DNA from: 40CM-4-69-5 sp036556905 | GTDB lineage: Bacteria; Methylomirabilota; Methylomirabilia; Rokubacteriales; CSP1-6 | Length of the DNA: 46,252 nt | Direction: 5' to 3' | NCBI GenBank assembly: GCA_036556905.1 | Contig: DATBIM010000083.1 | Span: 1-46,252 of the forward strand | In this document: piece after piece, positions 15,656 to 23,072 of the stretch | Numbering within the stretch: position 1 is the stretch's first letter | How the letters are laid out: the number at the start of each line of letters is the position of its first letter | Position numbers and translations under genes: made by a program | Notes under the pieces: model-generated | Told to the model about the DNA's origin: nothing | Databases searched by the model: none | What the model saw: only the letters and a program-made list of their open reading frames with translations

Positions 15656-16722
15656 TGGTGCGGATGAGTGACCTGATCCGCACGGGCGGGCGCCGTCCGC
15701 CGCCACTACCCGCAGCTCCGTCAGTGCCAGCCCCGCCATCCGCCCAGCCAGCTGCGGTCCAGCCCGGCGAGCCGAGCGAGCCAGCCCCGGCCCCCAGCGC
15801 CTTCGATCCCGCGCGGGTCCAGGCGGAGGTCGCGGCGGCCGAGCAGATCTTCCACGCGCTCGTCCGGTTCTTGGAATCGGTGCGTGATCGAATGCGGGCG
15901 GGCTCGGCGTCGCTGCCCTGGGCCGAGCTCGAGCAACACATCGCCAGCGCGCTGGAGGCCGTCGAGCGTTCGGGCGAGCTCTTCTGGGTGGCGAACCGGG
16001 CCGCGGTACCCGCGGGCGTGGATTACATCGCTCTGCACCAGGTGCGGGTCGCCGTGCTGGCGATGCGGGTGGGCGCCACCGCGGGGCTCGGCCGAGCGCA
16101 GCTCCTCGAGCTCGGCATGGCCGGCGCCTTGATGGACATCGGGCTCTGGCGGCTGCCCCCCGCGCTGCTCAAGCGGCCCGAGACGCTGGGGGCTGAGGAG
16201 CAGAACCAGTACCGCGCGCACCCCCGCATCGCCGCTGACCTGCTCCGGCACTGGGCGGCTCCCGCGGAGAGCCTGGCCCAGATGGTGCTGCACCACCACG
16301 AGCGCGAGCAAGGGCAGGGCTTTCCTCAGGGTCTGAGCGGCGCGGCCATCCATCCCCAGGCCAAGATCCTGGGCCTGGTCGACACCTACACCGGGATGAC
16401 CCTGCCGGCCTCGCTGGAACCCGGCCTCCGCCCGCACGAGGCAGTCCGGGAGATCGTGCGCTCCAAGCGTGAGGCCTTTCCCCCCGCCTTCATCAAGGCG
16501 CTCCTCAACGAGATCTCGGTATTCCCGCCCGGCACGCTGGTGCGACTCAACACCGGCGAAGTGGGCTGCGTGATCGCGGTGAACCGTAACCATCCGCTAC
16601 GGCCCCGGGTGGAGGTCTTCGACGAGCAGGGTCGGCGCCAGGCCGCGCCCAAGATCCTCGATCTGGCCGAGGCGCCGTTCCTCTACATCACGGGCCCCGT
16701 CGCCGAGGGGGAGCGTCGGTAA
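15655..16722 (+). CDS. Degenerate HD-GYP-domain protein
   Basis: The product has 355 residues: a Pro/Ala-rich disordered N-terminus (about 15-50), a coiled helical region, then an HD-GYP-like domain (about 125-285) and a small C-terminal beta domain. Recognisable positions are His128, the GALMDIG segment at 158-163 (family LLHDIG), His189, HHHER at 213-217, GFP at 222-224 (family GYP) and Asp243 in LVDTYT. The His of the HD pair is replaced by Met160, and GYP reads GFP, so cyclic-di-GMP hydrolysis is doubtful. It may bind the nucleotide as a receptor instead. It lies between the ATPase and the chain-length/kinase gene, with a GTG start immediately after its stop. Confidence 0.85.
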   Translation: MVRMSDLIRTGGRRPPPLPAAPSVPAPPSAQPAAVQPGEPSEPAPAPSAFDPARVQAEVAAAEQIFHALVRFLESVRDRMRAGSASLPWAELEQHIASALEAVERSGELFWVANRAAVPAGVDYIALHQVRVAVLAMRVGATAGLGRAQLLELGMAGALMDIGLWRLPPALLKRPETLGAEEQNQYRAHPRIAADLLRHWAAPAESLAQMVLHHHEREQGQGFPQGLSGAAIHPQAKILGLVDTYTGMTLPASLEPGLRPHEAVREIVRSKREAFPPAFIKALLNEISVFPPGTLVRLNTGEVGCVIAVNRNHPLRPRVEVFDEQGRRQAAPKILDLAEAPFLYITGPVAEGERR

Positions 16723-19700
16723 GTGGCCCAGTACGAGATGAACCTGCGCGACTACTGGCTCATCATCCGTCGGCGCAAGTTCATCATCATCGCCTCCACG
16801 CTGCTGGTGATGGGTCTGAGCTACGCCTTTGCCATGCGCAAGACGCCCTTCTACGAGGCCACCGCGGCGGTGAAGTTCGAGCAGTCGGCCTCCCTGTCCG
16901 GCCTTCTGGTCGAGGTGCTCTCCTACTCCTCGGCCGACTCCATCGAGACGCAGGCCGCGCTCATCAAGAGCTACCCCATCCTGGAAGAGGTGGCCCGGCG
17001 GTTGGGCCGGCTGCCCGAGCCCACGGCCGGCGAGCCCCTGCGGGAGTCGAAGGCCTACACGTCCGTCCTCGACGCCATCGCCGACAAGATCCGCACGACG
17101 CGGGTCCCCAACACCAGCATCATCGAGATCAGCGCGACGTCGACCAACCCCCGGGAAGCCCGGGACCTGGCGAACACGGTGGCCCAGGCCTATCGCGACT
17201 ACAACCGGGCTGTCCGCAACGCCCGCATCACCGAGGCCCGCAAGTTCATCGAGGCTCAGTTGCGCGAGGTGGAGGGGCGCGTCAAGCGCGCCGAGGAGGA
17301 GGTGTGGGCGTTCCGGGAGGCCAACCGGATCATCGCTCCTGGCGCCGAGACCTCGGTGCTGCTGTCGGTCTTCACCCAGCTCCGCGGTGACATCGAGAAG
17401 ACCCGCCAGCACCGGACGGAGCTGGAGCTGGCCCAGGGCCGATTGAGCCGCGCCGACCCGGCCAGCCTGGGCGAGCGGGTGTTCGTGGAGAGCGTCAACC
17501 CGGCGCTGCAGAAGCTGCAGGCGACCCAGATCGAGCTCATGCTCGAGCGCAACAATCTGGCCCTCGAGGTCACCGATCGGCATCCCCGGCTGCAGGCCCT
17601 GGAGGATCGCATGCGCGAGGTGCGATCGGAGATGCGCCGGGAGATCGGTGCCCAGGTCGCGCTCCTGCGCAGCCGCGAGGACATCCTCAATCGCCAGATG
17701 GGCGAGCTGCTCCAGCGCAACCGGGAGCTGCCCGCCGTGGAGCTGAGCCTGCAGCGGCTCCAGCGCGACGCCAAGGTCAACGACGATCTCCTCACCCTGC
17801 TCAAGACGAAGCACCAGGAGGCGTTGATCAAGGAATCCGAGGGCGTCGAAGAGGTCACCATCATCCGGCCGGCTACCGAGCCGAGCGCCCCCGTCGGAGG
17901 CGAGGCCTTCAACACCGTCCTGGTGGGGGCCATTCTCGGCCTCATGCTGGGCCTGGTGCTGGCCTTCGTGCAGGAGACGCTCGATACCTCCATCGGGACC
18001 ATCGAGGACGTGGAGAGCTATCTCCAGGTGCCGGTCCTCGGTATCGTGCCTCACATCGACGCCCGGGAGACGATGGAGCGGCTGGTCGAGCGCCGCCCGG
18101 CCCTGGCCCAGATGGATCCCGAGGCCTTGCGCAGCCATGCCCTCCTCATCACGCACTTCGATCCCAAATCCCCGGTGGCCGAGGCCTATCGCACCCTGCG
18201 CACGAACATCCAGTTCATGCGCGCGGAGCGCAACGGCAAGCTGCTCGTCGTGACCAGCCCCACCCTGCAGGAGGGCAAGACCACCACCATCGTCAACCTG
18301 GCCCTCACGATGGCCCAGAATGGCCAGCGCACCCTGCTGGTCGGGGCCAACATGCGCCGGCCCAGCATCCACCGGTTCTTCGGGATCGAGCGGGAGCCCG
18401 GCCTCAGCGACATCCTGGTGGGCCGGGCGCGCTGGCGCGAGTGCATCCGCACCGTGGCCGATATTCTGATGGGCCGATTCGAGATGGAAGACATCATGGC
18501 CTCGCCCGGCCTCGACAACCTGCACATCATCGAGGCCGGCCCGGTGCCGGGCAATCCCTCCGAGCTGCTGTCGGCGCCGGCCATGGGCCAGTTCCTGCGC
18601 GAGGTCCGGGACGAGTACGACATCGTGCTCATCGACACGCCGCCCGTGCTGCCCGTCACCGACTCGGCCATCGTCGCCGCCCAGGTCGACGGCGTGGTCC
18701 TCGTCTACCAGGCGGGCAAGGTCGGCCGGCTGGTCCTCAAACGGGCCAAGGCCCACCTCGACAGTGCGCGGGCCAAGGTGTGGGGCGTGGTCTTGAACGA
18801 CGTGCAATCCGAGGTTGCCGACTACTCCTACACGCACTACTACACGCACTACTACGGGGAGGAGTCGCCGTCCGAGCCGGCACCCGGACCGGTGGCCCGT
18901 CTGTGGGACTCGGTGCTGGCCCGGCTGAGTGCCGGTCGCAGCTCGGCCGGGGCCGTTCCGTCGGCATCGGCCACGGCCCCGGACGGGACGAGCGTGCCGC
19001 GCCGTCTCCGGCGCCGGTCCCGGTACCTGATCGCTGGCGTCATCGTTGTCCTGGCTCTGGTCGCCGCGTTGTTCGCGTTCATGGCGTGGCGCTTCGGCGC
19101 GCGCGTCGAGGAGCGTCCGCGCGAGAGCATGCGGCGCCGGCTCGAGCAGGCGCCGCCGCTACCGACCGTCCCGCCGCGCCCGGCCCCGCTGCAGCCCCGT
19201 GGGCAGGAGTCCGCGGTGCCGGAGCCCACCGACCCCGGCGTCGCCCCCGTGGCCGCCCCATCCCCAGATCCGCCACCCCTGCCGATCAGCCCGGCCCCGA
19301 TCACTGCGGCGCCGGAGCCGGTCACCCCGGTGCCCCAGGCGGTCACGCCGGCGCCTCCGGCGGTCGCACCCGCGCCCCAGGCGCTCGCTCCGGCGCCGCC
19401 ATCCAGCACGCCGCCGCCCCGGTCCGGTCCCGCCCCCGCGGCCGCCCCTGTCACCCGGTTCGCGGTGGAGTTTGGACCGTTCGTCACCGCACCGGAGGCC
19501 GAGCGCCTGGAGCGCCAGCTCAATCAGGCCGGGTACCAGACCGTTCGCTTCCGCCAGCAGATGGGCGCCGAGGTCTTCGCGGTCTTGATCGAGCGCTTGC
19601 CCAGTCGGCGCGAGGCGGAGACCGTGGCCGCCGCGCTGCGTGAGCAGGGGTTCCCCGATCCCGTCGTTCTGGAGGGGGAGCCGGGGCCCTCGTTGCGGAT

Positions 19701-19908
19701 TGGCGAGCCGCTGGTTCTGCGCGGGGCGGTGCAGCTCGGCGAGCGGCTGCGGGCCCGGGGCCATCACGTCCGGATCGCCGTCCAGCGAGGCGAGGCCGTG
19801 ACCTTCGTCATCCGCCACGGCAACTTCACCTCGCGCCCGGAAGCCGAGGGCAAGAGCCAGGAGCTGGAACGGCTCGGCCTCGCCAACCACGTGGTCCGGG
19901 TCAGGTAG
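16723..19908 (+). CDS. Wzz/BY-kinase fusion with C-terminal SPOR-like domain
   Basis: This 1061-residue protein starts at GTG 16723, directly after the previous stop. Order: N-terminal Wzz domain with membrane segment 1 near 20-40, long periplasmic coiled coil, segment 2 near 396-416, cytoplasmic BY-kinase-like domain with Walker A LQEGKTTT (about 513-520) and Walker B VLIDTPP (about 634-640), and a Tyr cluster at 700-712. Segment 3 lies near 767-792, followed by a Pro/Ala linker and SPOR-like repeats (about 910-1061). Walker A' reads LLVGANMRRP instead of the DxD form, so kinase activity may be altered. The Wzz-kinase pair controls chain length and export; a SPOR domain would bind peptidoglycan. 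Such a three-part fusion is uncommon. Confidence 0.88.
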   Translation: MAQYEMNLRDYWLIIRRRKFIIIASTLLVMGLSYAFAMRKTPFYEATAAVKFEQSASLSGLLVEVLSYSSADSIETQAALIKSYPILEEVARRLGRLPEPTAGEPLRESKAYTSVLDAIADKIRTTRVPNTSIIEISATSTNPREARDLANTVAQAYRDYNRAVRNARITEARKFIEAQLREVEGRVKRAEEEVWAFREANRIIAPGAETSVLLSVFTQLRGDIEKTRQHRTELELAQGRLSRADPASLGERVFVESVNPALQKLQATQIELMLERNNLALEVTDRHPRLQALEDRMREVRSEMRREIGAQVALLRSREDILNRQMGELLQRNRELPAVELSLQRLQRDAKVNDDLLTLLKTKHQEALIKESEGVEEVTIIRPATEPSAPVGGEAFNTVLVGAILGLMLGLVLAFVQETLDTSIGTIEDVESYLQVPVLGIVPHIDARETMERLVERRPALAQMDPEALRSHALLITHFDPKSPVAEAYRTLRTNIQFMRAERNGKLLVVTSPTLQEGKTTTIVNLALTMAQNGQRTLLVGANMRRPSIHRFFGIEREPGLSDILVGRARWRECIRTVADILMGRFEMEDIMASPGLDNLHIIEAGPVPGNPSELLSAPAMGQFLREVRDEYDIVLIDTPPVLPVTDSAIVAAQVDGVVLVYQAGKVGRLVLKRAKAHLDSARAKVWGVVLNDVQSEVADYSYTHYYTHYYGEESPSEPAPGPVARLWDSVLARLSAGRSSAGAVPSASATAPDGTSVPRRLRRRSRYLIAGVIVVLALVAALFAFMAWRFGARVEERPRESMRRRLEQAPPLPTVPPRPAPLQPRGQESAVPEPTDPGVAPVAAPSPDPPPLPISPAPITAAPEPVTPVPQAVTPAPPAVAPAPQALAPAPPSSTPPPRSGPAPAAAPVTRFAVEFGPFVTAPEAERLERQLNQAGYQTVRFRQQMGAEVFAVLIERLPSRREAETVAAALREQGFPDPVVLEGEPGPSLRIGEPLVLRGAVQLGERLRARGHHVRIAVQRGEAVTFVIRHGNFTSRPEAEGKSQELERLGLANHVVRVR
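18829..18852 (+). repeat. 12-bp tandem duplication in the tyrosine cluster
   Basis: TACACGCACTAC occurs twice in direct tandem. Each copy encodes Tyr-Thr-His-Tyr, producing a run with six tyrosines in twelve residues (700-712) at the end of the kinase domain. BY-kinases autophosphorylate a C-terminal Tyr cluster, so the duplication adds potential phosphosites. Confidence 0.8.
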
Positions 19909-19936
19909 CGGCGGCCCGGCGCTCCCCCGCGTCCCG

Positions 19937-21340
19937 ATGCAGTCTCCTCGCCTGCTGCTCCTCGGCCTGGCCCTGATCGGCGCCGCCCTGCTGCTTGCCG
20001 AGAGCCTGGCCGGCGTGCGCTCCGAATACGTGCTGGGCGTCGCCTTCGTCGTGGTGGTGTTCGTCTTCGTGTTCGTCAAGACCGAGGCCGGGCTCTACCT
20101 GGTGCTCTTCTCCATGCTGCTGTCCCCCGAGTTCGCCATCAGCGCCTCCCGTCTGGCCGAGAGCCGGGCCGTCATCATCCGTCTGGAGGATCTGCTCCTG
20201 GTGGCTATCGCCCTGAGCTGGCTCGCCAAGACGGCGGTGAACAAGGAACTGGGGCTGGTGGCCACGACCCCGCTGAACCGGTGGATCTTCCTCTACTCGC
20301 TGGCCACGTTCAGCGCGACCCTGATCGGCTACCTCCTGGGGACGGTCAAGACCTCGGCGGGCTTCTTCTACGTGATCAAGTACCTCGAGTACTTCGTCGT
20401 GTACTACCTCACCGTCAACAACCTCCGCGATCGCCCCCAGGCCTGGCGGCTGGTGATGACGGCCTTCCTCACCGCGGCTGTGGTGAGCCTGGTGGGGGCC
20501 GCCCAGATCCCCAGCGGGCAGCGCGTGAGCGCGCCATTCGAGGGGGAGATCGGCGAGCCCAACACGCTGGGCGGTTATCTGCTTTTCATGTCCGCGGTCG
20601 TGGCCGGTCTGGCCCTGGAGACCGAGCGTGTGCGCCTGCGCGCGCTCTGCCTGGGGCTGCTCGCGGTGATGGCGGTGCCCTTCATGTTCACCCTGTCCCG
20701 AGCCTCCTACCTGGGGGCGGTGCCCGTGATGCTGACCCTGACCGTGTTGGCCCGTCGCCGCCTGCTGACGGCAACGGTCGTGGGCGCGCTGCTGCTCGTT
20801 TCACCCCTGCTCCTGCCCGCCTTGCTCCCGCCGCCCGTGAAGCAGCGAATCGTCTCCACCTTCCAGCCCGAGCGCGGTCAGCCCACGGTGCGCGTGGGGC
20901 GTGTCGGCTTCGATCCCTCGACGTCGGAGCGGCTGATGGCCATGCAGGCCGCGCTGGACGGTTGGCGGCAACGCCCGATTCTGGGCCACGGCGTTACCGG
21001 GTTCCGCTTCATGGACGCGCAGTACGCGCGCACGCTCGTGGAGACGGGCGTGGTCGGCTTCGCCGCCTTCCTGGCCCTGCTGTGGGTGGTTCTGCGGAGC
21101 GGGCTCGCGTCCTATCGCCAGCTGAGCGATCCCGACGGCCGGGGCCTGGCGCTGGGCTTCGTGGCCGGCACCGTGGGGCTGATCTTCCACGCGGTGGGCG
21201 CCAACACCTTCATCATCGTCCGCATCATGGAGCCGTTCTGGTTCTTCGCCGGTGTCGTGATCGCCCTGCCGGCGCTGCGCGAGGTCGAGGCCCCGGCGCC
21301 GCTGGCGCGGCCGACCCCCGTCCTGGGGTACTCGGTGTGA
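19937..21340 (+). CDS. O-antigen ligase/polymerase-like membrane protein (Wzy/WaaL)
   Basis: This 467-residue protein has about ten to twelve hydrophobic segments and a large periplasmic loop between late segments, the layout of the Wzy_C/O-antigen ligase family. Features include the GEPNTLGGYLLF segment and the TSERLMAMQAALDGW loop followed by ILGHGVTGF, which match the family's conserved P-loop region. The family polymerises or ligates lipid-linked glycan units on the outer side of the inner membrane. It follows the Wzz-kinase gene by 28 bp and its stop overlaps the next GTG by 3 nt. Polymerase and ligase cannot be told apart from the sequence. Confidence 0.85.
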   Translation: MQSPRLLLLGLALIGAALLLAESLAGVRSEYVLGVAFVVVVFVFVFVKTEAGLYLVLFSMLLSPEFAISASRLAESRAVIIRLEDLLLVAIALSWLAKTAVNKELGLVATTPLNRWIFLYSLATFSATLIGYLLGTVKTSAGFFYVIKYLEYFVVYYLTVNNLRDRPQAWRLVMTAFLTAAVVSLVGAAQIPSGQRVSAPFEGEIGEPNTLGGYLLFMSAVVAGLALETERVRLRALCLGLLAVMAVPFMFTLSRASYLGAVPVMLTLTVLARRRLLTATVVGALLLVSPLLLPALLPPPVKQRIVSTFQPERGQPTVRVGRVGFDPSTSERLMAMQAALDGWRQRPILGHGVTGFRFMDAQYARTLVETGVVGFAAFLALLWVVLRSGLASYRQLSDPDGRGLALGFVAGTVGLIFHAVGANTFIIVRIMEPFWFFAGVVIALPALREVEAPAPLARPTPVLGYSV

Positions 21341-21891
21341 GCGCGCCCCGCGGCGTCGTCGCCCGCGCCCGGCAGGTACGGTTACTGGTCGCCGATGTCG
21401 ACGGTGTGCTCACCGACGGCCGCATGGTCCTGTCCGACCGTGGTGACGAGCTCAAGGCCTTTCACGCCCGCGATGGGGTCGCCGTGGCCCTGGCCAAGCG
21501 GGCCGGGGTCAAGACGGCCTTCGTCACCGGCGAGACGAGCCCGCTAGCCAAGACCCGTGGCGACAAGCTGGGCGTGGACGCGGTCGTGCTCGGCGCCCGG
21601 CGCAAGGGCGAGACGCTGGCCGAGCTCTGCGAGCAATTCGGCCTCACGCCCGCGGCGGCGGCCTACGTGGGCGACGATCTCCTCGACGTCCCCGCGCTGC
21701 AGCGGGTCGGCCTGGCCATCGCGGTGGCCGATGCGGTCAGGGAAGTCAAGGCGGTCGCCCACGTCGTGACGCGGGGGCGGGGCGGCAGCGGGGTGTTGCG
21801 GGAGTGCGTCGAGCTCATCTTGAAAGCGCAGGGGAGCTGGCGGGCCACCGTGGCCGCCTACGTCCTCGAGCACGGCGGCCAGGCGCCATGA
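21337..21891 (+). CDS. HAD-family KdsC-like phosphatase
   Basis: From GTG 21337 the product has 184 residues. HAD motif I is Asp20-x-Asp22 in VADVDGVLTDG, motif II is the Thr in FVTGE, and motif IV is YVGDDLLDVPAL. This cap-less small form matches KdsC, which dephosphorylates Kdo-8-phosphate, and related N-acylneuraminate-9-phosphatases. No kdsA, kdsB, kdsD or neu gene is in the window, so the sugar is not known from context. The start is chosen because it overlaps the polymerase stop, as at most junctions here. Its stop overlaps the next ATG (ATGA). A role in making a nine- or eight-carbon sugar of the glycan is the inference. Confidence 0.85.
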   Translation: MSAPRGVVARARQVRLLVADVDGVLTDGRMVLSDRGDELKAFHARDGVAVALAKRAGVKTAFVTGETSPLAKTRGDKLGVDAVVLGARRKGETLAELCEQFGLTPAAAAYVGDDLLDVPALQRVGLAIAVADAVREVKAVAHVVTRGRGGSGVLRECVELILKAQGSWRATVAAYVLEHGGQAP

Positions 21892-23072
21892 GGGTTCTCA
21901 TCGCCGGTGTCGACGGCTACCTGGGCTGGCCGCTGGCCCTCACGCTGGCGCGCCACGGGCACGAGGTCGGCGGCATCGACGCCTACTACCGTCGCGACTG
22001 GGTGGCCGAGATGGGCTCGCAGTCGGCCACGCCCCTCAAGCGGATGACGGAGCGGCTGCAAGCCTTTCACGACGCCTTCGGCGAGAGCCTGGACTTCCGG
22101 CGGGGCGACCTGCGCGACTACAACGTCGTCCTCAACCTCGTGCGCGCCTTCGAGCCCGACGCCATCGTGCACCTGGGCGAGCAGCCCTCGGCCCCTTACA
22201 GCATGATGGATGTGCAGCACGCCGTGTACACGCAGACCAACAACATCGTGGGCACGCTGAACATCCTGTTCGCCATGCGCGATGCGTGTCCGCGGGCCCA
22301 CCTGGTGAAGCTCGGCACGATGGGCGAGTACGGTACGCCCAACGTCGACATCCCCGAGGGCTTCTTCACCATCGAGTACCGCGGCCGCACCGACACGCTG
22401 CCCTTTCCCCGCCAGGCCGGCTCCTGGTATCACCAGAGCAAAGTCCACGACAGCCACAACGTGGCCATGGCCTGCCGCGTCTGGGGGCTGCGGTCCACCG
22501 ACATCATGCAGGGCGTGGTGTACGGCACTCGCGTGGAGGCGATGGGCGAGGACGAGCGTCTGGTCACTCGGTTCGACTTCGACCAGTGCTTCGGCACCGC
22601 CATCAACCGGTTCTGCGCCCAGGCGGTCATCGGCCAGCCCCTCACCCCCTACGGCACGGGTGGGCAGCGACGGGGCTTCCTGCCGCTGCGCGACTCCGTG
22701 CAGTGCCTCCTCCTGGCGCTCCTCAATCCGCCCACTGGTGGGGAGTACCGGGTCTTCAACCAGTTCGAGGAGACATACTCCGTCTTCGACCTGGCCGAGA
22801 AGGTCCGCAAGGTGGGCGATCAGCTCGGGCTCGGCGTCGAGATCCGGGCCACCGAGAACCCCCGGATCGAGAAGGAGGAGCACCACTACCGGCCCGATCG
22901 GGAGCACCTCATGCGTCTGGGCTATCAGCCCACGCGGGACATGGAGGGCGAGATCCGGATCGTGCTCGAGGACCTGATCCGGTACCGGGACCGCATCCTG
23001 GCCCGCAAGCGGGCGCTGCTGCCCGACATCCGCTGGGATGGGCGCCGGCAGAAGGTCCGTTACCTGTGCTGA
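21888..23072 (+). CDS. sqd1: UDP-sulfoquinovose synthase-like NAD-dependent epimerase (SQD1 family)
   Basis: The product has 394 residues. An NAD motif G7-V-D-G10-Y-L-G13 starts the protein. The SQD1-specific segments are present: EQPSAPYSMMD, TQTNNIVGTLNILFAM, KLGTMGEYGTPNVDIPEGF and GRTDTLPFPRQAGSWYHQSK, then HDSHNVAMACRVWGLR. Thr144, Tyr181 and Lys185 have the same spacing as the catalytic Thr, Tyr and Lys of plant SQD1. That enzyme turns UDP-glucose and sulfite into UDP-sulfoquinovose. The gene is inside the glycan operon, and galU at its end can supply UDP-glucose. Sulfoquinovosyl diacylglycerol or a sulfonated polysaccharide are both possible products; no SQD2-type gene is certain here. 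Confidence 0.88.
   Translation: MRVLIAGVDGYLGWPLALTLARHGHEVGGIDAYYRRDWVAEMGSQSATPLKRMTERLQAFHDAFGESLDFRRGDLRDYNVVLNLVRAFEPDAIVHLGEQPSAPYSMMDVQHAVYTQTNNIVGTLNILFAMRDACPRAHLVKLGTMGEYGTPNVDIPEGFFTIEYRGRTDTLPFPRQAGSWYHQSKVHDSHNVAMACRVWGLRSTDIMQGVVYGTRVEAMGEDERLVTRFDFDQCFGTAINRFCAQAVIGQPLTPYGTGGQRRGFLPLRDSVQCLLLALLNPPTGGEYRVFNQFEETYSVFDLAEKVRKVGDQLGLGVEIRATENPRIEKEEHHYRPDREHLMRLGYQPTRDMEGEIRIVLEDLIRYRDRILARKRALLPDIRWDGRRQKVRYLC

Noticed and set aside
16597..18849. 750-residue open frame on the minus strand
   Set aside because: It lies antisense to the Wzz-kinase gene, which has clear motifs. High GC leaves antisense frames open, and the translation is low-complexity Gly/Leu/Asp/Arg with no family.
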